A stretch of 64,000 nt of DNA from Acetispira formosa (nom. nud.) (GCA_023525915.1 CP026657.1:1178001-1242000), one strand, 5' to 3'. Positions 26,700 to 35,931 are shown, numbered from the stretch's first letter. Made by a program: numbers and translations. Notes: generated by a model not told the origin, from the letters alone.

Positions 26700-26794
26700 G
26701 GCCCTGGAACGGAGGGCGCCAAATTCCGGGTGTTGGTGGCTCTGATATTGCTAATACTAATCAACAGGCAATATTTTCCGCCCGGAGGTCCGCT

Positions 26795-27307
26795 ATGCGC
26801 ATTGACCAAAGTTCTTATCTGAACCAGATAACCTTCAACACCCAGGTCAGCCGGAACAGAACCCAGGAGACGTCCCAGGCTGCCGCACCTATGAAAGGCT
26901 CTGATACGGTCAGAATTTCCAAAGAAGCACGTGAAGCTTACGAAAGTTATGCGCTTAACGCCAGGAAGAAAAATGACGTCCCCGATGCCAAGGAAGATTT
27001 CAGGACTTATCTGAAAAAGTGCAGCGAAGGGGCCAAGACCCCTGAAGACAGGCTCAAGGAGCTTCAGGAAAAGCTGAGAGAGGTTCAAGAACAAATCAGT
27101 GAAACCGCCGAACAGGCCGGAATCGCCAATCCAACTAAACAGGCGGTTGAAGATGCGGCCAAGGAGCCGGACCAGGGTGATCTGGAGCGGAATGCCTTGA
27201 GCTTATCGAAAACCATCAGCCCGTCCGGCCAGGCCAAACTTGAGGCGCTCTATGTCCAGATGGAGCAGATTATTGATGAGATAAAGAAAGTGTCTGAAGA
27301 GTTGTAG
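26795..27307 (+). CDS. Unrecognised coiled-coil protein
   Basis: 170 aa, soluble, charged. The first 40 residues are polar and Gln/Thr-rich (SYLNQITFNTQVSRNRTQET), then DTVRISKEAREAYESYALN, a phrase seen at the start of several small flagella-associated or anti-sigma-like proteins. A long coiled coil follows (about 85-115, RLKELQEKLREVQEQISETAEQ), and a last helix (about 145-170). I do not recognise the family and give no function. SD CGGAGG precedes ATG 26795; a strong terminator follows. Confidence 0.55.
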   Translation: MRIDQSSYLNQITFNTQVSRNRTQETSQAAAPMKGSDTVRISKEAREAYESYALNARKKNDVPDAKEDFRTYLKKCSEGAKTPEDRLKELQEKLREVQEQISETAEQAGIANPTKQAVEDAAKEPDQGDLERNALSLSKTISPSGQAKLEALYVQMEQIIDEIKKVSEEL

Positions 27308-27336
27308 GCCGCGCCCGACACTTACTGAGTCAGGAC

Positions 27337-27371
27337 AAAAATGGCAATATGAAAATTCATATTGCCATTTT
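27337..27371. terminator. Bidirectional intrinsic terminator
   Basis: 16-bp perfect stem AAAATGGCAATATGAA/TTCATATTGCCATTTT with a 3-nt loop; A- and T-runs at both ends let it work in either direction. It lies between the convergent coiled-coil gene and the YggS-type gene. Confidence 0.85.
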
Positions 27372-27414
27372 ATACGCCAAAATCAGCTCAATCTGGTATG
27401 AAAAACAGGCGTTT

Positions 27415-28116
27415 TCAGGTCCGGTCGCCGAAAAGGGCGGTGCCGACGCGGATTATGGTTGAGCCCTCTTCTATGGCCACTTCGAAATCGCCGCTCATGC
27501 CCATTGACAGGCCCGCGCCCGGCACATGTTCATCGCGCAGGCGGCGCAGGGCCTGGAAGTGCGGACGGGCCGTTTCCGGGTCCGGGTCATAGGGCGGCAT
27601 GGTCATCAACCCCAGGAGCTTCAGGGAGGTCAAACCCGGCAGTGATTTCAGAAATTCCGGCAGGGCCGAAGGGGCCATGCCGGATTTAGTGCCTTCGCCG
27701 GAAACGTTGACCTGGGCATATATATTGATAACGCGGGAGAGAGCGGCGGCCCGGCGGTTCAGTTCGTGGGCCAGTTCATAGCTGTCCACCGAATGAATGG
27801 TGTCGAAAAGCGCGGCCGCGTATTTGGCTTTATTGGTTTGAAGGTGGCCGATAAAATGCCAGTGCGGAGCCGGACAGGCTGATTCCAGTTCAGCCGCTTT
27901 CTCGCGAGCTTCCTGGATGTAACTCTCGCCAAAATCAGTCAGGCCGATTTGGAGATAGGTTCGGACCCGGTCGGCCGGAAAGGTCTTGCTGACCCCCAGA
28001 AGGGTTATTTCCCCAAAATCCCGGCCGGAACGCTCCGCCGCCCGGCCCATGGCCGAGCGCACCACTATCAGCCGCCGCGAAGCTTCATCGGCGCTCAATG
28101 AAATGTCATTATGCAT
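27415..28116 (-). CDS. YggS/PROSC-family PLP homeostasis protein
   Basis: 233 aa, single-domain PLP-binding barrel of the PLPBP family. The PLP lysine is in LLGVSKTFPADRVR (about residue 45). FGESYIQEAREKAAEL, WHFIGHLQTNKAKY, HSVDSYELAHELN and GLSMGMSGDFEVAIEEGSTIIRVGTALFG are the family signatures. It has no enzyme activity in well-studied members and helps keep PLP in balance. It follows the HD-GYP gene by 6 bp, so the two form an operon. Confidence 0.92.
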   Translation of the reverse strand: MHNDISLSADEASRRLIVVRSAMGRAAERSGRDFGEITLLGVSKTFPADRVRTYLQIGLTDFGESYIQEAREKAAELESACPAPHWHFIGHLQTNKAKYAAALFDTIHSVDSYELAHELNRRAAALSRVINIYAQVNVSGEGTKSGMAPSALPEFLKSLPGLTSLKLLGLMTMPPYDPDPETARPHFQALRRLRDEHVPGAGLSMGMSGDFEVAIEEGSTIIRVGTALFGDRT

Positions 28117-28122
28117 CAGCGC

Positions 28123-29367
28123 TCACTCCTTGGGCGGATTGAAGTAGAAAGCCGGGTCAAAACCCGCCTCACCCTTGGGAATAACCCGTTTTATTTTCAG
28201 GTCCCCGGCCTCATTTTCACTTTCCAGATTCACCAGCTTGGGGCGACTGTAGATCATGCCGTCGGGAGCGGCAATAACTTTCACCAGCGGCGCATGCAGA
28301 GCGCTCTGGTTGATATCCATCACCACAGCCACCTGATCGCTCGATAACTGCACCACCGTGCCGGGGGGGTAGATGCCCACGCTCTGCACAAAGCGGTCAA
28401 CCCACTGAGCTTCAAAATGGGTGCCCCTCAAGCTATAGATGAACTTCAGAGCGTCATGCGGCGAGCGTCCCTTGTGATAAACACGGTCGGAGGTCAAAGC
28501 GTCATAAACATCCGACAGGCCGCAGATGGTAACCAGATAAGGGATGTCGTCGCCCTTGAGATTGTCGGGATAACCGCTGCCGTCAATGCGTTCATGATGA
28601 TGTTTGGCAATTTTGAAGACTATTTCGGAGACCGGCAGTTTCTGCTCAAGAATGATGCGCCCGCTCATGGCCGCGTGGCCGCGCATGATGACAAACTCCT
28701 CATCGGTGAGCTTGCCGGGCTTATTGAGTATTTTCGAAGGAATCCTGGTTTTGCCCAAATCATGGAACATGGTTCCCATGCCCAGGGTGCGAAGATCCTC
28801 ATCACTGAGCCCCAGGGACTTTCCGGCTGAAATGGCCAGCACGGATACGTTCAGAGAATGGGTGTAGGTGTAGTCGTCAAACTTACGGAGCTTCATCAGG
28901 GCCATCAGGGCGTCGCGGTTGCGTGAGACGCTCTCCACCAGTTCATCGACATTTTCCTGCACCGCCGTCATTTCAATTTTCTTGTTCATCCGGCAGGCCG
29001 CCACCAGGGCCTTGGAGGTATCCAGAGCCTTGCCGTAAGCTTTGGCGGCTTTAGGAAGTTCGATCTCAACATTGCTGACCATCTCCGGCGTCAGTTGGGC
29101 CGGTCGGACGGGCACAACCTTTTGAGCGGCGGCTGACGGCTTGGCGGCTGTGGCAGGAGGAGGCGAGGCGGCTGGCTTGGGTTCCGGCTTGGACTTGTCG
29201 GTATCCACCACCACTTCAACTATGCCGTATTCAATCAGCTGTTTGATTTCATCATAGCTTGATAGTAGTTTACTTTTACTTTTCCAAGGATGATTGAACC
29301 AACTTCTTCCTATATCGGCCACAAACATTCCAAGTTTTAAATCATTGACTGAAATTTTCTTGAGCAT
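28123..29367 (-). CDS. HD-GYP domain protein, probable c-di-GMP phosphodiesterase
   Basis: 414 aa. N-terminal DUF3391-like segment (MLKKISVNDLKLGMFVADIG), a Pro/Ala/Lys-rich linker (about 65-90), then the HD-GYP domain (about 140-350): FHDLGKTRIPSKILNKPGKL carries the HD pair, and HHERIDGSGYPDNL the GYP motif with HHE. These residues bind the metal centre that hydrolyses c-di-GMP. No membrane segment, so cytoplasmic. A long C-terminal tail after residue 350 is of unknown use. First gene of the unit with the YggS-type gene. Confidence 0.9.
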   Translation of the reverse strand: MLKKISVNDLKLGMFVADIGRSWFNHPWKSKSKLLSSYDEIKQLIEYGIVEVVVDTDKSKPEPKPAASPPPATAAKPSAAAQKVVPVRPAQLTPEMVSNVEIELPKAAKAYGKALDTSKALVAACRMNKKIEMTAVQENVDELVESVSRNRDALMALMKLRKFDDYTYTHSLNVSVLAISAGKSLGLSDEDLRTLGMGTMFHDLGKTRIPSKILNKPGKLTDEEFVIMRGHAAMSGRIILEQKLPVSEIVFKIAKHHHERIDGSGYPDNLKGDDIPYLVTICGLSDVYDALTSDRVYHKGRSPHDALKFIYSLRGTHFEAQWVDRFVQSVGIYPPGTVVQLSSDQVAVVMDINQSALHAPLVKVIAAPDGMIYSRPKLVNLESENEAGDLKIKRVIPKGEAGFDPAFYFNPPKE

Positions 29368-29826
29368 AAAGCCCGCCCCCTGACAATACGCATCGCCTAT
29401 AGCCCTGATTGGTAAAATAATGAAGTTTATTAAGAAAACGTTTATCTGGCCGACGGCCCGGCGCGGATGAATTAATTCAGGGAATATAGAAGTGCGGCAT
29501 ATTTATCCTGTCATATTTTGTTTTTATTTTAAACAACTGGGCAAGAAAGTCAAGAAGTCTGACAAGGAGCCAGCTGTTACCAAAGTGAATGTCAGTATAA
29601 AAACAGCAGGTTGACCCGTAGAGGAGGCGCGAATCAATAGTTGATAAAAAAAACTCAGGCGGCCTCCAGGAAAGCGTATTGAGGCTGAAGGGGCATACGA
29701 CTACTTCGTTAGTAAAAAAATCCCTATTATCAATTTGTTATCTTCATTGGCAGAAAAGAGGCCTGACCTTTTCAAAAACATATTGAAAAAAATAGCAAAA
29801 AATTGCTTTCAAAACGCATTTCCTCA

Positions 29827-29855
29827 TTGACAAACGATTGGTTTTAAGGTAAATT
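29827..29855 (+). promoter_or_regulatory. Promoter of the putative small RNA
   Basis: TTGACA, 17-bp spacer, TAAATT. The -35 is a perfect consensus. No protein start with an SD follows; the next strong signal is the terminator at 30022-30055. Confidence 0.55.
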
Positions 29856-29860
29856 CACTC

Positions 29861-30055
29861 TATCAAATACATCGAAATGGATTTGAGAATCAGCTGAGGG
29901 GTCAGGCCAAAAGCATCCAGTCAGTGTGGGTGGGGGAGTTTGGCTTTCGTCACACCAGAATCAGCAATAGCTGATAATTCAGTGTGTTTCCCAGCGGGAC
30001 TCAAGGTGATGAGGATATCTAACGGATCAGTGCGGAGCGCTGGTCCGTTTTTTTA
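29861..30055 (+). ncRNA. Candidate structured small RNA
   Basis: About 190 nt between a good promoter (29827-29855) and a strong terminator. A possible fold: TTGAG (29883-29887) pairs with CTCAA (30000-30004). Just inside, GCTG at 29893 pairs with CAGC at 29992. Inner hairpins are GTGTG/CACAC and ATCAGC-AATA-GCTGAT (29960-29975). Then comes the terminator. No SD-led frame. It does not match 6S, SRP, tmRNA or RNase P RNA as far as I can tell. The terminator loop shows GGA, and further GGA or GGGA motifs lie in the body, so a CsrA-titrating role is one thin possibility. Confidence 0.4.
30022..30055 (+). terminator. Intrinsic terminator of the putative small RNA
   Basis: 12-bp stem ACGGATCAGTGC/GCGCTGGTCCGT (two G-U pairs) with a GGA loop and seven Ts. 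It ends 8 bp before element F begins. Confidence 0.8.
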
Positions 30056-30062
30056 TGGAATT

Positions 30063-30877
30063 ATGGAATGCGGCCCAAAGGGCCGCGTGATTAAAGGACT
30101 TGGCCCAAAGGGCCAACCAAAGGGTTCCACCCTCTGGACTCCGGCTGGGGGAGGGCCCACGCGGGCCCTACCCCAGACCCCACCCGCGCCAGGGGGGCGG
30201 AGCCCCCTGGACCCCCAAGAGGTCAGGGTCAGATTCAACTTTCACCTTCCCGCATCGCCGCAACTCGCTTCGGGTACGAAGCTCAGACAAGCGGCGACGC
30301 TTCATACAGCTTCCGCTCTAACCGCTCTCGGCCACATCACATTGGGCTGTTACATTTTGCTATAGGCAGCTTCACTGAATGATTGCTGCTTCCCGTATGT
30401 TCGGCTGATTACTTCTTCCCCTCCAATAGTTTTTCCAGTGCTGTAACGACGAGACTTTGTCGTCCTTTTTCTAATGAGCAACTCATTGAAAAGCGATAGG
30501 TGGCGGAGAGACGGACTAACAGCACTGGAAAGAGCCTTTAAGGGGAAGTGGATTTAAGCCGAACATACGTGAACTAACACTAAGCCCATGAGGCCACCTA
30601 TCGCAAACTGTAAGGACGCGACGTGAAGCGGGTGACAGCGGTTGAAGCTTATGCGGTAAGAAGCGTCGCCGCTTGTCTGAGCTGAGCTTGCGAAGCGAGT
30701 TGCGGCGATGCGGGAAGGGGAAAGTTGAAGCCGACCCTGACCTCTTGGGGTTCCAAGGGGCTTGCCCCTTGGCGCGGGTGGGGTCTGGGGTAGGGCCCGC
30801 GTGGGCCCTCCCCCAGCCGGAGTCCAGAGGGCGGAGCCCTTTGGTTGGCCGGTAAGGCCAAGTCTTCTCCAGATCAG
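30063..30877 (+). mobile_element. Element F, copy 1 (815 bp, long inverted arms)
   Basis: Two GC-rich arms of roughly 250 bp in inverted orientation flank an asymmetric core of about 250 bp. Arm landmarks: CTGGACTCCGGCTGGGGGAG, GGGCCCACGCGGGCCCTACC and CCGCAACTCGCTTCG. The core holds CGTATGTTCGGCTGA at one side and its inverse AGCCGAACATACG at the other. No transposase or credible gene is inside. The left end reads GGAATGCGGCCCAAAGGGCC and the right end CCAAGTCTTCTCCAGATC. The second copy is at 61419-62230. Confidence 0.8.
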
Positions 30878-30912
30878 CCGGCCGCAGGCCGACTACCACA
30901 TTCAGGTTTTTG

Positions 30913-31527
30913 TTACTGAATTAGTCCGGCGGATTTAAGCCACCTTTGAACCTCATCCCCGGCGCTGTTTACAGCCGACCCACGCACGGCCAGCCCTTCG
31001 CCTACAGTGGCCCGGCCGGAAACAATTTTGGTCAGGTCACTAACGCTGCGGCCAAGGCGGCTGCCCTCATGGGTGCAGAAAGGGAGAATGGTCTTGCCGG
31101 AAAAATCATATTTTTGTAAAAAGCTGAAAAGCGCGGTCGGCATGGTTCCCCACCAGTTGGGATAGCCGAGAATGATCACCCCATAGGAATCCATCTCAGG
31201 CACTTCACTACTGAGTTCCGGGCGGAAACCGCTTTCCAGTTCGCGCTTGGCCAGATCAGTGGTTTCGTTATAAACGGACGGATAAGTATGAACAGTGGTG
31301 ATCTTAAATAAATCACCGCCAACTGCTCCCTGAATCTGTTTGGCCAGAGCTTCAGTGTTGCCGGAGTGAGAAAAATAAGCAATGAGGATTTTTCCTGATG
31401 AGTTATTCATGGCTGCTCCTGTACTGGGACTTAAATTGCCGGTTGTCTGACCAAAAACAAGACGGGCCGAGGCCACATAAAAAAACATGGCGATCAATAT
31501 TGCGGCCGGTATCATAATTCTCTGCAT
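30913..31527 (-). CDS. Membrane-anchored or exported flavodoxin-like protein
   Basis: 204 aa. A hydrophobic N-terminus (IPAAILIAMFFYVASARLVFG) acts as signal or anchor. A flavodoxin fold starts at about residue 46 with KILIAYFSHSGNTEALAKQI, whose SHSGNTE is the FMN phosphate loop. VIILGYPNWWGTMPTALFSFL and LPFCTHEGSRLG are typical of the flavodoxin_4 family. A possible restart at ATG 31410 (MNNSSGKILIAYF) would give a cytoplasmic protein. A flavodoxin outside the cytoplasm is unusual but is seen in some anaerobes. Partner unknown; isolated gene next to element F. Confidence 0.8.
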   Translation of the reverse strand: MQRIMIPAAILIAMFFYVASARLVFGQTTGNLSPSTGAAMNNSSGKILIAYFSHSGNTEALAKQIQGAVGGDLFKITTVHTYPSVYNETTDLAKRELESGFRPELSSEVPEMDSYGVIILGYPNWWGTMPTALFSFLQKYDFSGKTILPFCTHEGSRLGRSVSDLTKIVSGRATVGEGLAVRGSAVNSAGDEVQRWLKSAGLIQ

Positions 31528-31619
31528 GATCTTATCTGCTCCTGTGTCTTTTTAACCGCCTTGAGGGGCATGCGGAGGATTCACACCCCTCAAGACGGCG
31601 CGGCCAGGGAGGCCGTCAG

Positions 31620-32747
31620 TCATTTAAGGGAATCAGCCTCCCACCAACGGGTGAAAGCCTGGGAGTCGTCGCCAAGCCTGACCGGCTCGCCTATCATCGG
31701 GGTAACAAACCGGAACGGCCGTCCATCACTGGCCGCGGCCGCCCTCACAAATGGATCGTCCCAGGCGTGATAGGCGATGGTGAACCGCCCGGCATGAGCC
31801 GGCAGATAGGCGGCGGCCTTCAGGTCTTCAGCCGCCTGAGCCGCTTGCTCCGGGTTCATATGTATATTGGCCCACTGGGGATCATATTGCCCGCTGTCAA
31901 GCATAACCAGGTCGAAGCCGCCAAACCGCTGCCCGATTTCCTGATAATGCGGTCCAAAGCCGCTGTCGCCGCTGAAAAAAACGCTGCCGCCGGGAGCCTG
32001 AAGGGCGAACGCAACCCAGAGAGTCTGATTGGCCTTAAACAGGCGCCCGGAAAAATGGCGGGCGGGCAGAATGTGGATGGAAAAATCATCACCAAAAAAC
32101 AGCGATTCATTCCAGTCCGCTTCATGGATCATTTCCCTGGGAAAACCCCAGCGCTCAAAATGCGCCCCCACTCCCAAACCGGTGACGACTTTCTTGATCT
32201 TCGCCCGCAGGGCCGTCACCGTGTAGTAATCAAGGTGGTCCCAGTGGTCATGAGAGATCAGCAGATAATCAATCTCAGGCAGATCATCGGCCGAATAGAT
32301 GGTGGTGCCCTTAAAGGCTTTGTTGATAAAAAAAACCGGGGAGGCATAATCGCTCAGAATGGGATCTATGAGTATCTTACGGCCGTCAAGTTGAAGAAAA
32401 AATGAAGAATGGCCCAGCCAGATGACAATGTTCTCATCCGCCGCCAGACTTTTCAGATCTCGCTTGACACTCGGCAAATCTCCATTTGGAACCGTGCGCT
32501 CTTTTTTGCTGAAAATGAATTCAAGCGTTGAAGACACCCGGCCTTTTTCAGATACGAACATCGGTGTATCTATGAGATTTTGAAATTTACCATCCTTATA
32601 ATGCGGCGATTCCTGGATAGCCGTGCGCCCGGCCTCATCAGGGCGGCCGCCGAACTTGGGATGCTGTAAATAAAGCCAGGAACCGCCCGCCAGCAGAACA
32701 ATTAAAAGCAGTAATATTATTAACATGCGCTTAGCTTTCTTTTGCAT
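31620..32747 (-). CDS. Membrane-anchored MBL-fold hydrolase (UlaG/NAPE-PLD-like)
   Basis: 375 aa from ATG 32747 (MQKKAKRM, one TM about 9-26). A GTG at 32807 in frame would overlap larB by 8 bp. Metal motifs: LLISHDHWDHLDY (HxHxDH) and later FFSGDSGFG and AHAGRFTIAYHAWDDP. VIWLGHSSFFLQLDGRKILIDP is characteristic of the NAPE-PLD/RomA branch. The active site lies beyond the anchor, probably in the periplasm (inference). larB ends just upstream, so the two are probably one transcript. Confidence 0.85.
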   Translation of the reverse strand: MQKKAKRMLIILLLLIVLLAGGSWLYLQHPKFGGRPDEAGRTAIQESPHYKDGKFQNLIDTPMFVSEKGRVSSTLEFIFSKKERTVPNGDLPSVKRDLKSLAADENIVIWLGHSSFFLQLDGRKILIDPILSDYASPVFFINKAFKGTTIYSADDLPEIDYLLISHDHWDHLDYYTVTALRAKIKKVVTGLGVGAHFERWGFPREMIHEADWNESLFFGDDFSIHILPARHFSGRLFKANQTLWVAFALQAPGGSVFFSGDSGFGPHYQEIGQRFGGFDLVMLDSGQYDPQWANIHMNPEQAAQAAEDLKAAAYLPAHAGRFTIAYHAWDDPFVRAAAASDGRPFRFVTPMIGEPVRLGDDSQAFTRWWEADSLK

Positions 32748-32799
32748 AAAAACAGACTTTCTCAGGATTAAAATATAATTAGACCGAAACCAGGCGTCC

Positions 32800-33558
32800 T
32801 CATTCACGGCCGCTAAGGTCGGCTACGTTCGTCCCAACCGCCGCAGAGGCAGAGACCGTGATAAGGCTGATGATTCTGGCGGCGGCGCAGGCCGCCCCAA
32901 AGCCGTTATCAATATTCATGACCGTCACCCCCTGGGCGCAGCTGACCAGCATACTATTGAGCGCGGCCTCACCGTTTTTGGCCATGCCATAGCCGACTGA
33001 AGTGGGGACAGCCACCACCGGCCTGGGAGTCAGTCCACCCATAACCGAAGCCAGCGCGGCATCCAGACCGGCCACGACAATGATGACCTCACAGCTGTTG
33101 ATCTCATCAAGGTTTGAAGTCAGCCTCCACAGGCCCGAAACGCCGTTATCTTCAAACATCAGAAAATCCAGCCCCAGATACTCCAGGGTTCTGGCCGCCT
33201 CCCAGGCGGTGCCGGCGTCAGCCGTCCCGGCCGAAACCACGGCCACCCTTCCGAACTTTTGCTTGGGGCGAGTGGCCGCGAAGGCGGTTTGCGACAAGGG
33301 GTGATATTTATATTTATCCCTCAGCCCCTCCGGCAGGGATACGAAAAACGGCCGGGAAATTCTGGTAAACAGAATCGGGGCTTCGACTTCGTCGGCAAAA
33401 TATTCGAAAAGTTCAGTCAAGGCTTCCGGACTTTTGCCCTCACCAAAAACAGCCTCAGGCAGGCCGGTGCGGGCCGTGCGTCCGTGATCGAAGAGAATCC
33501 CGTTTCGCAGGCAATCGGACATATGTTTCTCCCATGCAAGGTGAAATTTTTGTGACAC
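32800..33558 (-). CDS. larB: Nickel-pincer cofactor biosynthesis protein LarB
   Basis: 252 aa (or 240 from ATG 33522). LarB carboxylates and hydrolyses nicotinate adenine dinucleotide, the first step to the nickel-pincer nucleotide used by LarA-type racemases. Signature: RTARTGLPEAVFGEGKSPE at the N-terminus, and a PurE-like C-domain with VVSAGTADAGTAWEAA, EVIIVVAGLDAALASVMGGL, AVPTSVGYGMAKNGEAALNSML and NIDNGFGAACAAARI. The usual partners larA, larC and larE are not in this window. A minus-strand promoter lies at 33603-33630. Confidence 0.9.
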   Translation of the reverse strand: MSQKFHLAWEKHMSDCLRNGILFDHGRTARTGLPEAVFGEGKSPEALTELFEYFADEVEAPILFTRISRPFFVSLPEGLRDKYKYHPLSQTAFAATRPKQKFGRVAVVSAGTADAGTAWEAARTLEYLGLDFLMFEDNGVSGLWRLTSNLDEINSCEVIIVVAGLDAALASVMGGLTPRPVVAVPTSVGYGMAKNGEAALNSMLVSCAQGVTVMNIDNGFGAACAAARIISLITVSASAAVGTNVADLSGRE

Positions 33559-33602
33559 ATCGGGCCGGAGCGGCCCCTCAGCCGCCTTTTGGCCCCGGAA
33601 AC

Positions 33603-33630
33603 ATTTTATGATGATACTTTACATTATCAA
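33603..33630 (-). promoter_or_regulatory. Probable promoter of larB
   Basis: On the minus strand, TTGATA, 16-bp spacer, TAAAAT, 45 bp before the larB start. Confidence 0.45.
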
Positions 33631-33763
33631 CATGACCTCCCTATGACCGCGGGCTGACAAAAGCGGGCGAAATCTGACCGTCTTGTCAGGCTTTGTAGCT
33701 GGATTATTCAATAGTGAGGTGTTACATTAGAATTGATAAAAATCTAAAAACCTCCTGGGGTGA

Positions 33764-34531
33764 ATGATGGACGAGTCGGCCAGACTATTGATAGTGGATG
33801 ATGATCGGGAACTGCGTGAGCTCTTGGTCGAGAACCTGACGGCTTACGGGTTTGGTTCGGAGGCCGTCGGCAACGGCCGGGAGATGTTTCAGGCCCTGGA
33901 GCGGAGTTCTTTCGATCTGATTCTTCTGGATATCATGATGCCCGGCGAAGACGGTCTTTCACTGTGCCGCTCCCTTAGGGCGCCCGGCGGGGTTTACGCG
34001 TCCATTCCCATCATTTTCCTCACCGCCTTAAGCGACACTACCGATACGGTAGTCGGCCTGGAAATGGGGGCAGACGATTACCTGGCCAAACCTTTTCAAG
34101 CCAGGGAACTTGTGGCCCGCATCCGGGCCCTTCTGCGCCGGTCCCGGCAGATGGAAGGCAATGGTTCACCGGCCGTCCGGGGCCTTTATGGAAACGCGGC
34201 CGACAAATCACTGATACTATTCGGCGACTGGAAACTGAATGTCCTGGCCCGCCACCTGATAGACGCCCAGGGAGTGGTGGTGCCTTTGAGCGCGGCGGAG
34301 TTCCGCCTCCTGATCCTTTTTCTGGAGCATCCCCAGCAGGTCGTCACCCGTGACCGGATCATGGAACACCTGGCCGAACACAACCTCAATATCTATGACC
34401 GCAGCATCGACGCCCAGGTGCGCCGTCTCCGGGCCAAGCTACGGGACAAAGGCACCAATCCTGATCTGATTAAAACCATGCGGGGCGACGGCTATATGCT
34501 GGCCGTCCCGGTCCGGCGGGGTGAGGCATGA
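33764..34531 (+). CDS. OmpR-family response regulator
   Basis: 255 aa (a second ATG follows at once). Receiver domain about 8-125 with acidic pocket DDD at 12-14, phospho-acceptor Asp56 in LILLDIMMPGEDG, the Thr switch in FLTALSD, and the Lys in DDYLAKPFQARE. The winged helix (about 150-250) carries FRLLILFLEHPQQVVTRDRI and RSIDAQVRRLRAKL. It is followed by a histidine kinase gene with ATGA overlap, forming a classical EnvZ/OmpR-type pair. Target genes unknown. Confidence 0.93.
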   Translation: MMDESARLLIVDDDRELRELLVENLTAYGFGSEAVGNGREMFQALERSSFDLILLDIMMPGEDGLSLCRSLRAPGGVYASIPIIFLTALSDTTDTVVGLEMGADDYLAKPFQARELVARIRALLRRSRQMEGNGSPAVRGLYGNAADKSLILFGDWKLNVLARHLIDAQGVVVPLSAAEFRLLILFLEHPQQVVTRDRIMEHLAEHNLNIYDRSIDAQVRRLRAKLRDKGTNPDLIKTMRGDGYMLAVPVRRGEA

Positions 34532-35931
34532 CCTCATGGCTTAAAAAACTTTGGCCGGATTCCCTCTGCGGCCAACTGCTTCTGACCCTCCTTCTCAGCG
34601 CGATAGTTTTGCAGGGCATCAATTTATATGCCGTCTGCTATATTCAGCATTCCTACAACCGGGAAGTCCACACTGTCAGATATGATTACAACTCGTCCAT
34701 CTACATGGCCCTCAGCAATATGGAGCCGGAGCAGCGGGTGATATTTCTGGACGGCCTCTCTAAATCCCAGGCCGCCTTGAGCCAGCCCTTTCAATTCGTT
34801 ATCACCAGCCATGCACCGGCCTGGCAGACGGACAGCTCCGACATTGCGGGAGAGGCGACCGAAAAAATGGGCAAGGCCCTGTCCGCCGCCGGGGCGGACG
34901 GGGTGCAAATCAGGGCCCGAATGCTGGAAAAATCCGCTCCCGACGCGGCCCACCCTTTTTACAGCGGCAGCCGCTTTCCCCTGGTGCAGATGATTTTGCA
35001 AATGGACGATCAAAGCTGGCTCAAGATAACCCAGCCGATTTACATCAGCAACACCAGCGCGGTCTGGTGGCAGCGTCTGTTTATCCTCATGGAATCGATT
35101 CTTTTCTCCGTGGTCACTTTCGTCTTGATCATCCAGGCCACCAAGCCGCTCAGCCGCATGGTGCAGGCGGCTGAAGCTTTTGGCCGCAATCCTGAATCAG
35201 CCCAGCCGCTGCCGGAAGCAGGCGGCCGCGAAATCCGGGAAGCCTCGCAATCATTCAACCGCATGCGCGAACGCATTTGCAATAATCTCAGCGAAAGAAA
35301 CCGCATGCTGGAAGCTATGGGCCACGACCTTCGCACCCCGCTGGCCCGAATTCACTTGAGAGCGGATAAAATACAGCCCGACAGTCTTCGGGAACAATTT
35401 GTGGCCAATATTCAGGAAATACAATCGATCATTGAGCAGGGGCTGGAGCTGGCCAGAAGCCTTCACACCTCCGAAAAGCCGGTGCCGCTGGATGTTGCGG
35501 CTTTCACCCAAAGCATTGTCGACGATCTGGAGGCCCAGGGGCAGAGTGTGTTCATGGAAGAAGCGGCCGATGATGAGAGCGCGCCGCTTCTGGTGCTGGC
35601 CCGGCCGACCTGCCTGCGGCGGTGTCTGGAGAATCTTTTAACCAATGCCGTCAAATATGGTACAAAAGCCCGGATATCCATAACCCGCCTTGGTGACGAC
35701 AAAGTGGCCATTGACGTGGCCGATGAGGGGCCGGGCATACCTGAAGAGCTCCTGGAAAAGGTGTTCGAGCCTTACTACCGCCTGGAGCGTTCCCGCAACC
35801 GTGAATCGGGGGGCACGGGTTTGGGTTTATCCATTGCCCGCAACATGGTTCTTTTGAATAACGGCTTTCTGTCATTGAGCAACCGGCCGGAAGGCGGCCT
35901 TCTGGCCAGAATCACCTTGCTGCGATTCTAA
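34528..35931 (+). CDS. EnvZ-type sensor histidine kinase
   Basis: 467 aa. TM1 about 12-35, periplasmic sensor 36-175, TM2 about 180-205, HAMP about 206-260, then DHp with the phosphorylated His in MGHDLRTPLARIH, and the ATPase with N-box LENLLTNAVKYG, G1 DEGPGIPEELL, F-box FEPYYRLE and G2 GGTGLGLSIA. The start ATG overlaps the regulator's stop. The periplasmic domain has no recognised ligand motif. Confidence 0.93.
   Translation: MTSWLKKLWPDSLCGQLLLTLLLSAIVLQGINLYAVCYIQHSYNREVHTVRYDYNSSIYMALSNMEPEQRVIFLDGLSKSQAALSQPFQFVITSHAPAWQTDSSDIAGEATEKMGKALSAAGADGVQIRARMLEKSAPDAAHPFYSGSRFPLVQMILQMDDQSWLKITQPIYISNTSAVWWQRLFILMESILFSVVTFVLIIQATKPLSRMVQAAEAFGRNPESAQPLPEAGGREIREASQSFNRMRERICNNLSERNRMLEAMGHDLRTPLARIHLRADKIQPDSLREQFVANIQEIQSIIEQGLELARSLHTSEKPVPLDVAAFTQSIVDDLEAQGQSVFMEEAADDESAPLLVLARPTCLRRCLENLLTNAVKYGTKARISITRLGDDKVAIDVADEGPGIPEELLEKVFEPYYRLERSRNRESGGTGLGLSIARNMVLLNNGFLSLSNRPEGGLLARITLLRF

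Noticed and set aside
29861..30055. 6S RNA, SRP RNA or RNase P RNA
   Set aside because: The putative small RNA lacks the conserved cores of all three as far as can be judged by eye.
30063..30877. Proteins encoded in element F
   Set aside because: The frames (60-140 codons) follow the GC-rich arms on both strands and repeat in the second copy in other combinations; no transposase motif is present.
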